A stretch of DNA of 64,000 nt, from the NCBI RefSeq assembly GCF_003386205.1, contig NZ_QRDY01000001.1, positions 372,001 to 436,000 on the forward strand, given 5' to 3'. This DNA is from Cohnella lupini. Its GTDB lineage: Bacteria; Bacillota; Bacilli; Paenibacillales; Paenibacillaceae. The position numbers and the translations under genes were made by a program. Under the pieces are notes generated by a model. That model made no database searches and had not been told where the DNA came from. It saw only the letters and a list, made by a program, of their open reading frames with translations. Numbering within the stretch: position 1 is the stretch's first letter; the number at the start of each line of letters is the position of its first letter. Below, piece by piece: positions 8,792 to 17,554 of this stretch.

Positions 8792-8821
8792 ATTATAAGT
8801 TTTACTGGATGATATTGTAAA
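8792..8821 (-). promoter_or_regulatory. Promoter of the ABC exporter-TetR operon
   Basis: On the minus strand, TTTACA (8816-8821) and TATAAT (8792-8797) are separated by 18 nt, a near-consensus SigA promoter. The palindrome at 8772-8785 starts 6 nt after the -10 box, so a bound protein would block initiation. Confidence 0.65.
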
Positions 8822-9017
8822 GGATTGCGGTTCATATTCCGTTCATATTTATCGCTTATGTTAGGCGAGAGGCGACGGTAAGGTAACCGCGGCCCGACGA
8901 CGAATCAGACTTTAGTCTAGGTTTAAGTCCGGTCTCCGGTCGTTTCCAGAGATGGCGAGGTATCCGTTATGCTAATTCAAAGAAAGATTCAATGGAGTGG
9001 AAGGGGAAAATAACAAA

Positions 9018-12000
9018 GTGAAAAGTATTATTAACGGAGCGTTTCGCAACAAAGCGGCTATGATCATCATCGTGATCATGGTACTTGCCATGGGAATTCT
9101 GAGCTACACGAAACTCCCGATGGAGTTTCTGCCGGAGGCCGATAATCCTCAGGTAACGGTATCCGTCATTGGACCGGGATACGACGCGTCCTCGATGGAT
9201 AGAGAGGTCACGGGCAAGCTGGAGCAATCCTTGTCCGCGATTAAGGGAAAGACGAACGTATTCTCCACGTCCGGTGATGGCTTCTCGCAAGTCAACTTGA
9301 ACTTCGATGCCAACACGGACATGAAGGAAGCGAAGCTGGAGGTCGACAAAGCGGTCAGCGCCGTACAGCTGCCGGCTAACGTATCTCCGCCTTACGTCAT
9401 TCAGTTCAACACTTCGATGATCCCGATCTCCTTCGTCACGCTTACTTTCGCGGACGGCGTCAGCGATGCGCAGAAGGAATTGCTCGAGCAGGATGTTCTC
9501 GACGCATTCCGAGCCATAGACGGCGTCGGGGAAGTGCAAATGTCAGGCAAATCCCAGCCTAAGGTCAGCATCGTTCCGGATGCGGATAAGCTCGCCGCCA
9601 AGGGCGTTCCCGTGCAGGCTCTGTACGGAGTGCTTCAAGGCAGAGACGCTTCGGCATCCGTCGGCGAGAGCACCTTGGACGGCCAAATCGTTAACTTGAA
9701 CGTATCGGCGAGTCTACAGGACGTCGAGTCTTTGAAGAAGCTTCCCGTAGCCGATGGCGTAAAGCTCGGCGACGTCGCGGAAGTGAACTTCGACGATGCG
9801 AAGGAAAGCACGTTCCGCATTGATGGCAAAGACGCATTGGAGTTCATCATCTCGAAGGGAGCTAACTCCAACGCGGTAAAAGTCGGAGACGGCGTGGACG
9901 AAGTCATCAAGACCTTCAACGAAGAAAATAAATCCGTCAACATGAAAATCATGATCAGCACGTCCGAGCAAGTCGTTCATTCGGTTAACAGCATGATGAG
10001 GGAAGTTCTGCTCGGAGCGCTGTTCGCAACGATCGTGATCCTGATTTTCATGCGTAACGTTAGGGCGACTTTGGTCACGATCGTGTCGATTCCTCTTTCG
10101 TTGGCCATGACGCTATATTTGCTGGATTTATCTGGAATTACGCTTAACATTCTGACGCTCGGAGGCGTGGCGGTTGCCGTCGGACGATTGGTCGACGATA
10201 GCATCGTGGTCATCGAGAATATTTTCCGCCGACTGCAGAAGGAGAAGTTCTCTTCAGAGTTGATCATCGACGCGACGAAAGAGGTCGCAAGGGCCATTAC
10301 GGCATCCACGCTGACTACGATCGCGGTTTTCTTGCCGATGAGCTTGCTCAGAGGCGGATTGCAAGCATTCTTGCTTCCGTTCGCGCTAACGATGACTTAT
10401 TCGTTGTTATCGTCGCTGCTTGTCGCTTTAACGATTATCCCGTTAATGAGCGCGGGCGTATTGAAAAATTCGACGATCAAAGAGCATCAGCCTTCCAAAC
10501 GTTTCGTGAAGCTTCTCGAGTGGAACCTGCGTCACAAGTGGCTTCCTATCGTCGCAGCATTCTTGCTTTTGATCGGATCCATCGCGACATACGTTGCTAT
10601 GCCTAAGGGTGCCATCGATTCCTCGAGCGCCGAGAATCTTACCGTAAGCATGGAATACAAACCGGATACGCCTATTTCGGAAGTCATGGAGAACGGCAGC
10701 AAGCTTGAAGCCTTCTTAATGAGCAGGGAAGAAGTAGAGTGGGTTACGTTGACTAACGGCAATAGCGCCGACGCCGCCAAATACGGCGCGGTATCGTCCC
10801 CGACGCTCGTATCCTACATGCTTAAGATGAAACCGGACGCGGATGCCGAGAAAGTCATGGAAGCCGTTAAAGCAGAACGAGACAATTACCCCGGCGCGGA
10901 AATCAATACGGGGACGGGGAATTTCTTGTCCGGAGGCAGCTCCACTCAAGTTTTCGTCGACGTAACCGGGAATAATCTAGAAGAAATCGGCAAAACGGCG
11001 GACGAAGTCGTCGCTAAGATGAAGACCGTCAAGGACGTTCTGAAAGTGGAAAGCAACCAAGAAGAGAAGAAGACGGTATACACGCTTGAGGTTAACCCAA
11101 CCGAAGCGAAAGCCGGAGATATCGCGACGCAGTTACAAGGCATGCTGAACTCCGTTCCTGTCGGAGCGATCACGGTGGAGGGCCAGTCCGTACAAGTACT
11201 GCTCGAGCCTTCCTTGAAGCCTACGTCCGAGAGCGATCTGTCGTCGCTTACGGTCATGACCGATACGGGGCCCAAACCGGTATCGAGCGTAGCGAAATGG
11301 GTTAAATCGGAACAATCCACGACTTTCTTCCACAAGGACGGGAAGAGCTACGTACGGATATCGGCTTCCGTGGAGCCATCCCAATTGTCCAAGGTCGGGA
11401 CCGCAATCAAGTCCGAGCTCGCGGACGTGAAGCCGCCTGAAGGCGTTGAATTGTTCGTCGGCGGAGCGTCCGCGGATCAATCGGCCGATATGATCAGCTT
11501 GTTCATGATGATGCTCGTATCGATCGGAATCGTATACTTGATCATGGTTATTACATTCAAGACATTACGTGCGCCGCTCGCCATTATGACATCCATTCTC
11601 TTCGTGCCGATCGGTGCCGTACTAGGCTTGATAGTCACCGGAGTAACTCCCGACTTTACGGCAATCTTCGGAGTCGTCATGCTCATCGGTATCGTCGTCA
11701 CGAACGCGATCGTGCTCATCGACCGCGTGAAGCATAACGAAGAGAAGATGACGATTCGCGAATCGTTGCTGGAAGCTGCGGGAACCCGCATGCGTCCGAT
11801 TCTGATGACGGCCATCGCGACCGTAGGCGCCATGCTGCCTCTCGTGTTCGGTTCTTCGGAAAGCGGAAGCATCGTTTCCCAGAGTCTCGCCATCGTCGTT
11901 ATCGGCGGCTTGGTCGTATCCACGCTGCTGACCTTGGTCATCGTTCCTTGCATCTATGAGTTGCTTCACTTCCGCAAGTCCGCTCGCCAGCGTAAAGCCG

Positions 12001-12038
12001 CCGCGACGGCGATGCGCGAAGCAGCCATCACGCAATAA
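9018..12038 (+). CDS. RND-superfamily efflux permease, SwrC-like
   Basis: A 1006-residue integral membrane transporter with the duplicated RND layout: one helix, a large extracytoplasmic domain of about 300 residues, a helix bundle, then the pattern again. The proton-relay aspartates are present in VDDSIVVIEN (D393, D394), and the second half has TNAIVLIDRVK. Bacillus subtilis SwrC, linked to surfactin export and swarming, is the closest type I know in Gram-positives. GTG 9018 is chosen because of AAGGGG upstream; GTG 8997 is in frame but lacks a good site. No membrane-fusion or outer-membrane partner is present. A 22-bp perfect terminator follows. Confidence 0.9.
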   Translation: MKSIINGAFRNKAAMIIIVIMVLAMGILSYTKLPMEFLPEADNPQVTVSVIGPGYDASSMDREVTGKLEQSLSAIKGKTNVFSTSGDGFSQVNLNFDANTDMKEAKLEVDKAVSAVQLPANVSPPYVIQFNTSMIPISFVTLTFADGVSDAQKELLEQDVLDAFRAIDGVGEVQMSGKSQPKVSIVPDADKLAAKGVPVQALYGVLQGRDASASVGESTLDGQIVNLNVSASLQDVESLKKLPVADGVKLGDVAEVNFDDAKESTFRIDGKDALEFIISKGANSNAVKVGDGVDEVIKTFNEENKSVNMKIMISTSEQVVHSVNSMMREVLLGALFATIVILIFMRNVRATLVTIVSIPLSLAMTLYLLDLSGITLNILTLGGVAVAVGRLVDDSIVVIENIFRRLQKEKFSSELIIDATKEVARAITASTLTTIAVFLPMSLLRGGLQAFLLPFALTMTYSLLSSLLVALTIIPLMSAGVLKNSTIKEHQPSKRFVKLLEWNLRHKWLPIVAAFLLLIGSIATYVAMPKGAIDSSSAENLTVSMEYKPDTPISEVMENGSKLEAFLMSREEVEWVTLTNGNSADAAKYGAVSSPTLVSYMLKMKPDADAEKVMEAVKAERDNYPGAEINTGTGNFLSGGSSTQVFVDVTGNNLEEIGKTADEVVAKMKTVKDVLKVESNQEEKKTVYTLEVNPTEAKAGDIATQLQGMLNSVPVGAITVEGQSVQVLLEPSLKPTSESDLSSLTVMTDTGPKPVSSVAKWVKSEQSTTFFHKDGKSYVRISASVEPSQLSKVGTAIKSELADVKPPEGVELFVGGASADQSADMISLFMMMLVSIGIVYLIMVITFKTLRAPLAIMTSILFVPIGAVLGLIVTGVTPDFTAIFGVVMLIGIVVTNAIVLIDRVKHNEEKMTIRESLLEAAGTRMRPILMTAIATVGAMLPLVFGSSESGSIVSQSLAIVVIGGLVVSTLLTLVIVPCIYELLHFRKSARQRKAAATAMREAAITQ

Positions 12039-12055
12039 AGCAATTCCCGTAACGA

Positions 12056-12104
12056 AAAGGGGATGTTCCCCAAGGTCATAACGACCTTGGGGAACATCCC
12101 CTTT
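12056..12104. terminator. Strong bidirectional terminator, 22-bp perfect stem
   Basis: Positions 12056-12077 pair perfectly with 12083-12104 around a 5-nt loop (ATAAC), with A/T ends on both sides. It separates the RND gene from the convergent yktB. Confidence 0.88.
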
Positions 12105-12132
12105 ATATAACGAGCGAACGGGATAACGTCTA

Positions 12133-12777
12133 TTAAGCGAACGACATTTTATACAAGGGCAGCAGCGTCCGGAAGGTGTCGTCGACGAGTCTCAGGAACG
12201 CTTCGCCGTTCGCGAGAACCGGATCTCCACGTTGAATGTGAATGCCGCAGGTCAACTCCGAAGCTTTAACCGTCTTCAGCCGCAGCATGAAGTCCGCAAG
12301 CTCGTCGTCCGATAGCTCGCTATGGATATGCCCGGCCGGAACCATATGATCCTTCGACCAGACGAAGTGATTCGGAACCGCTTCGCGAACCGATTCGAGC
12401 TCGTCGAGCGCGCGTTCGGCGAAGACGTTCTTGTTCGGACATTCATATATGATGGCGAATTGGACGAATACGTGGGTAGACCAAAGTCCGATTTGAAAGT
12501 GGGGATGCGCTTTATAACCTCTTTTGTTATTGGCGAAGGCGACCCAGGAATCGTTCGGCGCGTTAACGGTTCTCCGCGCGTGCTTAGCTACGTGGGTGAA
12601 CATTTCTTCCTCGCACAGTTCGGACAGGGATTGCGAAACCCGTTCCCCGATCAGGTTGAATTTCGGCCGTACTCTATCGATCAACGCTTCCATTCGAGCT
12701 TCAAGGCCTTCGATCTCGAATACTTCGAAATCCCGCTCGTCAAAACCGTTAAAAACTTCGATCATAGCTGTGCTCAT
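12133..12777 (-). CDS. yktB: DUF1054 / UPF0637 family protein YktB
   Basis: A 214-residue soluble protein matching the YktB/DUF1054 family of Bacillales. Recognisable parts are FNGFDERDFEVFEIEGLEAR at the start, HVAKHARRTVNAPNDSWVAF, HFQIGLWSTHVFVQFAIIYE in the middle and VWSKDHMVPAGH further on. Structures of this family show an alpha/beta fold, but no biochemical activity is established. It is a single gene, convergent with the RND transporter. Confidence 0.82.
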   Translation of the reverse strand: MSTAMIEVFNGFDERDFEVFEIEGLEARMEALIDRVRPKFNLIGERVSQSLSELCEEEMFTHVAKHARRTVNAPNDSWVAFANNKRGYKAHPHFQIGLWSTHVFVQFAIIYECPNKNVFAERALDELESVREAVPNHFVWSKDHMVPAGHIHSELSDDELADFMLRLKTVKASELTCGIHIQRGDPVLANGEAFLRLVDDTFRTLLPLYKMSFA

Positions 12778-13008
12778 GGATGATTCTCCTTGCTTTCGGT
12801 GATGGGATTATCTCGCGAGTTTAACACTACCGCCCGCATACGCGCAACGTCGGTTTCGGAACCTGCCCTTTCCGTGTAAAAATAGGAAGGAAAATAGTCA
12901 AGAAACCAAGTTGCCAGAACATAAGATGGAGTATAAGATAGTAGTAAGCCACAATATTCAGACAATTCGGTCAATATCTCAAGCCGTGCGTTTAGTGCAG
13001 GAGGGGGG

Positions 13009-13614
13009 ATGGCCGTGAACCGCAGTCATGAAGTGGAATATTGCAACCTGGAGCTTCGTTTCGATCGCCGACAAATCCAGAATCTGATCCGAGAATTGAT
13101 CCAGGACGGTTATTCCTTGTATTGGAACGAGAACGAGCATCAATTCATCGTTTCCGTACGTACGGGACGAAAGCTGCTCAAGCTCAGATTTCTAAGGGTG
13201 CTTAATCGTTACAAAATGGTAGGAGACTATCTGGTCAAGGATGAGAAACTGGCCCAATGGATCGAGAAGCTCATCAACGATTCCCGCGGCCACGCCATTG
13301 TTAAACGGTTCCAAGACCGTCAAGTTCTTAGGATCGAGAACATCATGTTCGGTGAAATTATCCGTCTCGTGGAGGTGTCCGGCATGGAACATCGGATTAT
13401 TTTTCAGAAAAGACCGCAAGTTACGGTAGAAGACATGGTGCAAGCTTTCAAGTCCAAGAGAGCCGAGCATCGAGCGGGAGTATTGCGTCTTGAAATCGAT
13501 TACGAGCTTGCCGTTCTTCACGAAGCGATCGAGAGCGGATGGACCGAAACGATCGAGTCTAGCAAGGAGAAGCTGAAAGGCATGCGAACCGAGATGCTGA
13601 TGTTGGAGCTCTAA
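13009..13614 (+). CDS. Conserved hypothetical protein
   Basis: A 201-residue soluble, charged protein with no signal peptide or membrane helix. The central part (FRILRV-like basic strand, VKRFQDRQVLRIENIMFGEI) and a long C-terminal helical region rich in Glu/Lys/Arg suggest a nucleic-acid or protein-binding role, but I cannot name a family. AGGAGG at 12999-13004 stands 4 nt from the ATG at 13009 and 10 nt from an in-frame GTG at 13015, so either could be the start. It is a single gene ended by an unusually long hairpin. Confidence 0.65.
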   Translation: MAVNRSHEVEYCNLELRFDRRQIQNLIRELIQDGYSLYWNENEHQFIVSVRTGRKLLKLRFLRVLNRYKMVGDYLVKDEKLAQWIEKLINDSRGHAIVKRFQDRQVLRIENIMFGEIIRLVEVSGMEHRIIFQKRPQVTVEDMVQAFKSKRAEHRAGVLRLEIDYELAVLHEAIESGWTETIESSKEKLKGMRTEMLMLEL

Positions 13615-13628
13615 CGATGAAGCGGCAA

Positions 13629-13690
13629 ACCTATATAATACGAAAGCGGAGCTCCTCTAAGAGGCAGCTCCGCTTTCGTATTATATAGGT
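13629..13690. terminator. Very long perfect hairpin between convergent genes
   Basis: Positions 13629-13653 are perfectly complementary to 13666-13690 (25 bp), and the 12-nt centre has a further CCTCT/AGAGG pairing. It lies between the hypothetical at 13009 and the convergent yceI gene and probably ends both transcripts. The outer arms each contain TATAAT. Confidence 0.75.
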
Positions 13691-13720
13691 AATATAGCTT
13701 AAGACGGTCACTCTTCCGAA

Positions 13721-14251
13721 TTACGCTTGAGTGAATTCCAATTCGATATGGACTTTGATCGCATCGCCGATCAGGATTCCGCCGGTTTCCAGCGCCGCAT
13801 TGTAAGTCAGTCCGAATTCGGAGCGGTTGATGGCGCCGGAAGCAACGACTCCGAACTTGGTATTGCCCCAAGGATCTTTGGCCGGACCGGCGATCTCGGT
13901 GTTAAGCGTGATCGATTTCGTAACGCCGGCAATCGTGATGTCGCCGGTTAACTTATATTCCTCGCCGCCTTTGGATTCAAGAGCGGTTTTCTTAAACGTG
14001 ATGTTGGGGAACTGCTCGGCGTTGAAGAAATCCGGGGATTTCAGATGACCGTCGCGTCCTTCATCCTTAGTGTTGACGCTGTTGACGTCGATCGTAACCG
14101 TCGCTTCCAATGAAGGAAGGTTAGCGGGATCAGCGGAAACAACCGCATCGAAATCGTTGAAGCTGCCGCGAACGTTAGTAATCATCATGTGGCGAACGCT
14201 GAAAGTAATGCCGCTATGCGCTTTGTCGAATACCCAATTAGTAGCTGCCAT
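13721..14251 (-). CDS. YceI family protein (lipocalin-like isoprenoid-binding)
   Basis: A 176-residue protein with the YceI hallmarks: WVFDKAHSGITFSVRHMMI at the start, VTIDVNSVNTKDEGRDGHLKS with FFNAEQFPNITFKKT after it, and the final NRSEFGLTYN. The family folds as a lipocalin-like barrel binding a polyisoprenoid chain. There is no signal peptide, so this is a cytosolic member as in many Firmicutes. The ATG at 14251 has GGAAGTG upstream and is preferred to 14260. An interrupted palindrome upstream resembles MarR-type sites, which often control yceI genes. Confidence 0.88.
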   Translation of the reverse strand: MAATNWVFDKAHSGITFSVRHMMITNVRGSFNDFDAVVSADPANLPSLEATVTIDVNSVNTKDEGRDGHLKSPDFFNAEQFPNITFKKTALESKGGEEYKLTGDITIAGVTKSITLNTEIAGPAKDPWGNTKFGVVASGAINRSEFGLTYNAALETGGILIGDAIKVHIELEFTQA

Positions 14252-14278
14252 AATTAACACTTCCTTTATTTATTATAT

Positions 14279-14299
14279 TTACTATTAAATAATAAGTAA
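14279..14299 (-). promoter_or_regulatory. Possible MarR-type operator upstream of yceI
   Basis: TTACT-ATTA and TAATAAGTAA form an imperfect inverted repeat (one-base bulge) just upstream of a TATAAT on the minus strand (14272-14277). Position fits a repressor site for yceI, but no regulator gene is nearby. Confidence 0.35.
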
Positions 14300-14420
14300 C
14301 AGGAAAATGCAAGGGGAAATTTGGAGATCGATGGAAAATGAAATGTAGGTTTTCTTCTTCGATCAAAAAGAGTACAATAGTTTTATTGTGAAAATTTTGT
14401 ATTAAAGGATGAAAAAAAAC

Positions 14421-15836
14421 ATGTCGAATGCAAACATTGGCGTCGTCGGCTTAGCCGTAATGGGTCGTAATCTTGCTCTCAACATCGAGAGCCGCGGATT
14501 CACCGTCGCGGTATATAACCGTTCGCGCGAGAAAACGGACGATTTATTGAATACGGACGGTCAAGGCAAGAAGCTCGTAGCTGCTTACTCGGTCGAAGAA
14601 TTCGTGAATTCCTTAGAGAAACCCCGCAAAATTCTGATCATGGTTCAAGCGGGCGCAGGTACGGACGCAACGATCGAATCCCTTATTCCTCATCTGGATC
14701 AAGGCGATATCATAATCGACGGCGGCAACGCTTATTTCCCGGATACGCAACGCCGCAGCAAAGATTTGACGGCGCAGGGCTTCCACTTTATCGGAACGGG
14801 CGTATCCGGCGGAGAAGAAGGCGCGCTTAAAGGCCCGTCCATCATGCCGGGCGGACCTCTTGAAGCATACCGTCTCGTGGAGCCAATCCTTACGGGAATT
14901 TCGGCTAAAGTAAACGGAGATCCTTGCTGTACATATATCGGGCCGGACGGCGCCGGACACTACGTTAAAATGGTGCATAACGGAATCGAATACGGCGATA
15001 TGCAGCTGATTTGCGAAGCATATCAATTGTTGAAGGACGTTCTTGGCGTATCTACGGACGAACTCCACGGAATTTTCGGAGAATGGAACAAAGGCGAACT
15101 CGACAGCTACCTTATCGAGATCACGACGGATATTTTCTCTCAGAAGGATCCCGAAACGGGCAAACCGATGATCGACGTTATCTTGGATGCCGCCGGGCAA
15201 AAAGGAACGGGGAAATGGACGAGCCAAAGCGCGCTCGACTTAGGCGTACCTCTTTCCATCATTACGGAATCCGTATTCTCCCGCTTCCTCTCCGCCATGA
15301 AGGAAGAGCGCGTTGCCGCAAGCAAAGTGCTTAAAGGACCTCAAACCAAGCCGTTCCAAGGCGATAAAGCCGCGTTCATCGAGAGCGTGCGCAAAGCCTT
15401 GTTCGCAAGCAAGATTTGTTCGTATGCCCAAGGATTCGCGCAAATGCGCGCCGCTTCCGAGGAATACGGCTGGGATCTGCGTTATGGCGATATCGCGATG
15501 ATATTCCGGGGCGGCTGCATCATCCGCGCGCGCTTCCTGCAAAATATCAAAGACGCTTACGACCGCGAACCCGAGCTTCGCAACCTGTTGCTGGACGAGT
15601 ACTTCAAAGGCGTAGTGGAGTCCTATCAGGATGCATGGCGCGAGGTCGTATCCACGGCGATCGCATACGGCATTCCGGTGCCTTCGTTCGCCAGCGCGAT
15701 CGCTTACTACGATAGCTACCGTTCGGAACGCCTTCCGGCCAACCTGCTTCAAGCGCAACGCGATTACTTCGGCGCCCATACGTTCAAACGTCTGGACAAA
15801 GAAGGCTCGTTCCACCACAACTGGATGAACTCTTAA
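14421..15836 (+). CDS. gndA: 6-phosphogluconate dehydrogenase, decarboxylating
   Basis: A 471-residue enzyme converting 6-phosphogluconate to ribulose 5-phosphate and CO2 with NAD(P)+ in the oxidative pentose phosphate pathway. It shows the Rossmann motif [18 protein letters not shown] for cofactor phosphate binding, the [11 protein letters not shown] and [19 protein letters not shown] substrate loops, the catalytic [10 protein letters not shown] and a C-terminal all-helical domain. The length and start agree with the GndA (YqjI) type, which opens [15 protein letters not shown] 14409 is in frame but abuts the AAAGG site. It stands as a single gene. Confidence 0.93.
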   Translation: MSNANIGVVGLAVMGRNLALNIESRGFTVAVYNRSREKTDDLLNTDGQGKKLVAAYSVEEFVNSLEKPRKILIMVQAGAGTDATIESLIPHLDQGDIIIDGGNAYFPDTQRRSKDLTAQGFHFIGTGVSGGEEGALKGPSIMPGGPLEAYRLVEPILTGISAKVNGDPCCTYIGPDGAGHYVKMVHNGIEYGDMQLICEAYQLLKDVLGVSTDELHGIFGEWNKGELDSYLIEITTDIFSQKDPETGKPMIDVILDAAGQKGTGKWTSQSALDLGVPLSIITESVFSRFLSAMKEERVAASKVLKGPQTKPFQGDKAAFIESVRKALFASKICSYAQGFAQMRAASEEYGWDLRYGDIAMIFRGGCIIRARFLQNIKDAYDREPELRNLLLDEYFKGVVESYQDAWREVVSTAIAYGIPVPSFASAIAYYDSYRSERLPANLLQAQRDYFGAHTFKRLDKEGSFHHNWMNS

Positions 15837-15837
15837 T

Positions 15838-16131
15838 TCAGTCGCGAGGCAGATGTTCCCTTAGCATCGTTCGAAAGCATGCGGTCTCATGATTGCTAGG
15901 ACTACGACGATGCAAGAGCAACAAAGCCATATCCGCGAAACAGGCAAAATGGGCAAGCAGCTGTGGCCGATCGAGCCCCGACCATTCGGGAGCTCCGTCG
16001 GCCACTTTTTTCTTGATGAAGCCCAGCGCCCATAGCACGTCTTCCCTGCATAACGGGTAAGAGGGATCTAATAATCGACGAAGCGGTTGTTCGATCGATT
16101 TGGGATTTCGGTTATTATCCAAATGCAGCAT
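15838..16131 (-). CDS. Hypothetical protein
   Basis: A 97-residue soluble protein beginning MLHLDNNRNPKSIEQPL, with a helical body (REDVLWALGFIKKKV, HFACFADMALLLLHRR). I do not recognise the family. AAAGG lies only 2 nt from the ATG at 16131, so the true start may be the TTG at 16122. The longer frame to 16239 has no ribosome binding site. Its stop codon lies 2 bp beyond the stop of the convergent gndA, with no terminator between. Confidence 0.5.
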   Translation of the reverse strand: MLHLDNNRNPKSIEQPLRRLLDPSYPLCREDVLWALGFIKKKVADGAPEWSGLDRPQLLAHFACFADMALLLLHRRSPSNHETACFRTMLREHLPRD

Positions 16132-16253
16132 CACCTTTGACGAGGGTTCGTACACTCCGTGCACTATCAAAGTTACGGATAAACTCGTCGTTTTATACCT
16201 TAGGATCGGTATGATATGATATAAAAAGCGTAAAAACAAGGAATGGGGAGCTC

Positions 16254-16793
16254 TTGTTGAACGGAAAAGACACTAGCCGCAATATCATCATCGTCGGTTT
16301 CATGGGAACGGGCAAATCGACGGTTAGCCGGTTGTTGTCCGAGCGTCTTGGTTGGGAGAGCATCGATACCGACGAGGAAATCGAGAGAAGAGCCGGTCTT
16401 TCTATTAAGGAAATGTTCGCGGAGCAAGGGGAAACGGTCTTTCGCGATTGGGAAAGCCGAGTGCTGAAGGATGTGCTCGAACAGGGTAAGCTGGTCGTGG
16501 CGACTGGCGGGGGGGCCGTGCTTAGAGAGAGCAATAGGAGACGGATGCTGTCGGGAGGTTGGGTCGTCTGCCTAACGGCGGACAAGGCAAGCTTGATCAG
16601 CCGAGTGACGAGTGCCGCGGCGGCGGGATCGAGACCGCTTCTGGCCGGCGATGCGGAGGAACGCGTCACCGCCTTGCTGGAGTCTAGGCGGCATGCCTAC
16701 GACTTCGCGCACGCGACGGTGGACACGTCCGATCGAACGCCTTCCGAGATTGTCGATCTTTTGATCAATTGGTTGCCCAGGTCATGGAGTTAG
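16254..16793 (+). CDS. aroK: Shikimate kinase
   Basis: A 179-residue P-loop kinase that phosphorylates shikimate at O-3 in aromatic amino acid synthesis. It has Walker A GFMGTGKST (residues 15-23), the DTDEEIERRAG substrate loop, FRDWESRVL and the ATGGGAVLR motif with conserved glycines. The start is TTG (16254 or the adjacent 16257) with GGGGAG upstream. The product feeds the EPSP synthase encoded 1.2 kb downstream on the same strand. Its stop overlaps that of the convergent rhodanese gene by 4 bp. Confidence 0.92.
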   Translation: MLNGKDTSRNIIIVGFMGTGKSTVSRLLSERLGWESIDTDEEIERRAGLSIKEMFAEQGETVFRDWESRVLKDVLEQGKLVVATGGGAVLRESNRRRMLSGGWVVCLTADKASLISRVTSAAAAGSRPLLAGDAEERVTALLESRRHAYDFAHATVDTSDRTPSEIVDLLINWLPRSWS

Positions 16794-17095
16794 GGTAGAT
16801 TCGTCCAAGCAATCATGCCGCCGATGAGGTTGGTCGTTCCTTTGTATCCAAGGGAGGACAAATACTGGCAGGCTTGATCGCTACGATAACCGCTGCGGCA
16901 GATGAAGATGACTTCTTCTTCTTTAGGGATCTGGTCCAACTGTTGCGGAACTTGCCCGAGCGGCAGATGAAGGGCACCGGGAATCATGCCTTGGGCGACT
17001 TCCTCGTCTTCGCGCACGTCTATAAGATGAATTTTTTCTCCGGCATCCAATCTTGATTTCAGCTGTTCCGGGGTAATGGTCGTATAGGAGCTCAT
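16790..17095 (-). CDS. Single-domain rhodanese-like sulfurtransferase
   Basis: A 101-residue protein formed by one rhodanese domain. The active-site loop CRSGYRS holds the persulfide-carrying cysteine (C66), and the family's IDVRE and GHIPGA-like (GMIPGALHLP) motifs are present. It could pass sulfane sulfur in thiol or Fe-S metabolism. The ATG at 17095 is preferred to upstream starts because AAAGG lies about 10 nt away and the domain begins there. It is convergent with aroK with a 4-bp overlap of the reading frames. Confidence 0.88.
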   Translation of the reverse strand: MSSYTTITPEQLKSRLDAGEKIHLIDVREDEEVAQGMIPGALHLPLGQVPQQLDQIPKEEEVIFICRSGYRSDQACQYLSSLGYKGTTNLIGGMIAWTNLP

Positions 17096-17173
17096 AATCG
17101 GCCAACCTTTCTTTTTGAATATAGGTTCATCATAAGAATTGAGCATGGGGATGTCAATGCGGAAGCGGAGGTC

Positions 17174-17554
17174 ATGATGAGAATCGTTGTCGGAATAGCC
17201 TTCGCCGGCTTTCTTGGAGCCATATCCCGTTACGGGGTCGGATTTCTTTTTCCTCGTGCGGACTCGGGCGATTTTCCGTGGGCTACGCTATTCATCAACC
17301 TCTCGGGTTCGCTGCTACTCGGAGCGTTGGCCGGTTTGTTGATCCGGCGTAGGGCTCCCGTGTGGTTCGGAGAAGTGGCCGGAACCGGTTTTCTGGGAGC
17401 GTTTACGACTTTCAGCGCGTTTAACGGACAATTGTGGCAAATGTGCCAGCAACAAGCTTATGCTGCGGCTTCAATCTACGCTCTATTAAGCATGTTGGGC
17501 GGATGGGGACTTGCAGCGGCCGGCTTGGCGTGGGGAAGGAGAGGAGCTTCGTGA
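17174..17554 (+). CDS. crcB: Fluoride ion channel Fluc/CrcB, first subunit
   Basis: A 126-residue protein with four membrane helices. Diagnostic segments are GFLGAISRYGVGF, TLFINLSGSLLLG with the channel-lining asparagine, and GTGFLGAFTTFSAF containing the conserved Phe/Thr track. Fluc proteins are passive fluoride exporters that work as antiparallel dual-topology dimers. In Bacilli two short genes usually form a heterodimer, as here. The second gene overlaps this one by 4 bp. I could not see the conserved core of a fluoride riboswitch upstream. Confidence 0.92.
   Translation: MMRIVVGIAFAGFLGAISRYGVGFLFPRADSGDFPWATLFINLSGSLLLGALAGLLIRRRAPVWFGEVAGTGFLGAFTTFSAFNGQLWQMCQQQAYAAASIYALLSMLGGWGLAAAGLAWGRRGAS

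Noticed and set aside
14613-15227. A 204-codon minus-strand frame
   Set aside because: Antisense shadow of gndA.
17100-17173. Possible fluoride riboswitch ahead of crcB
   Set aside because: The region is short and I could not find the conserved crcB-motif core.
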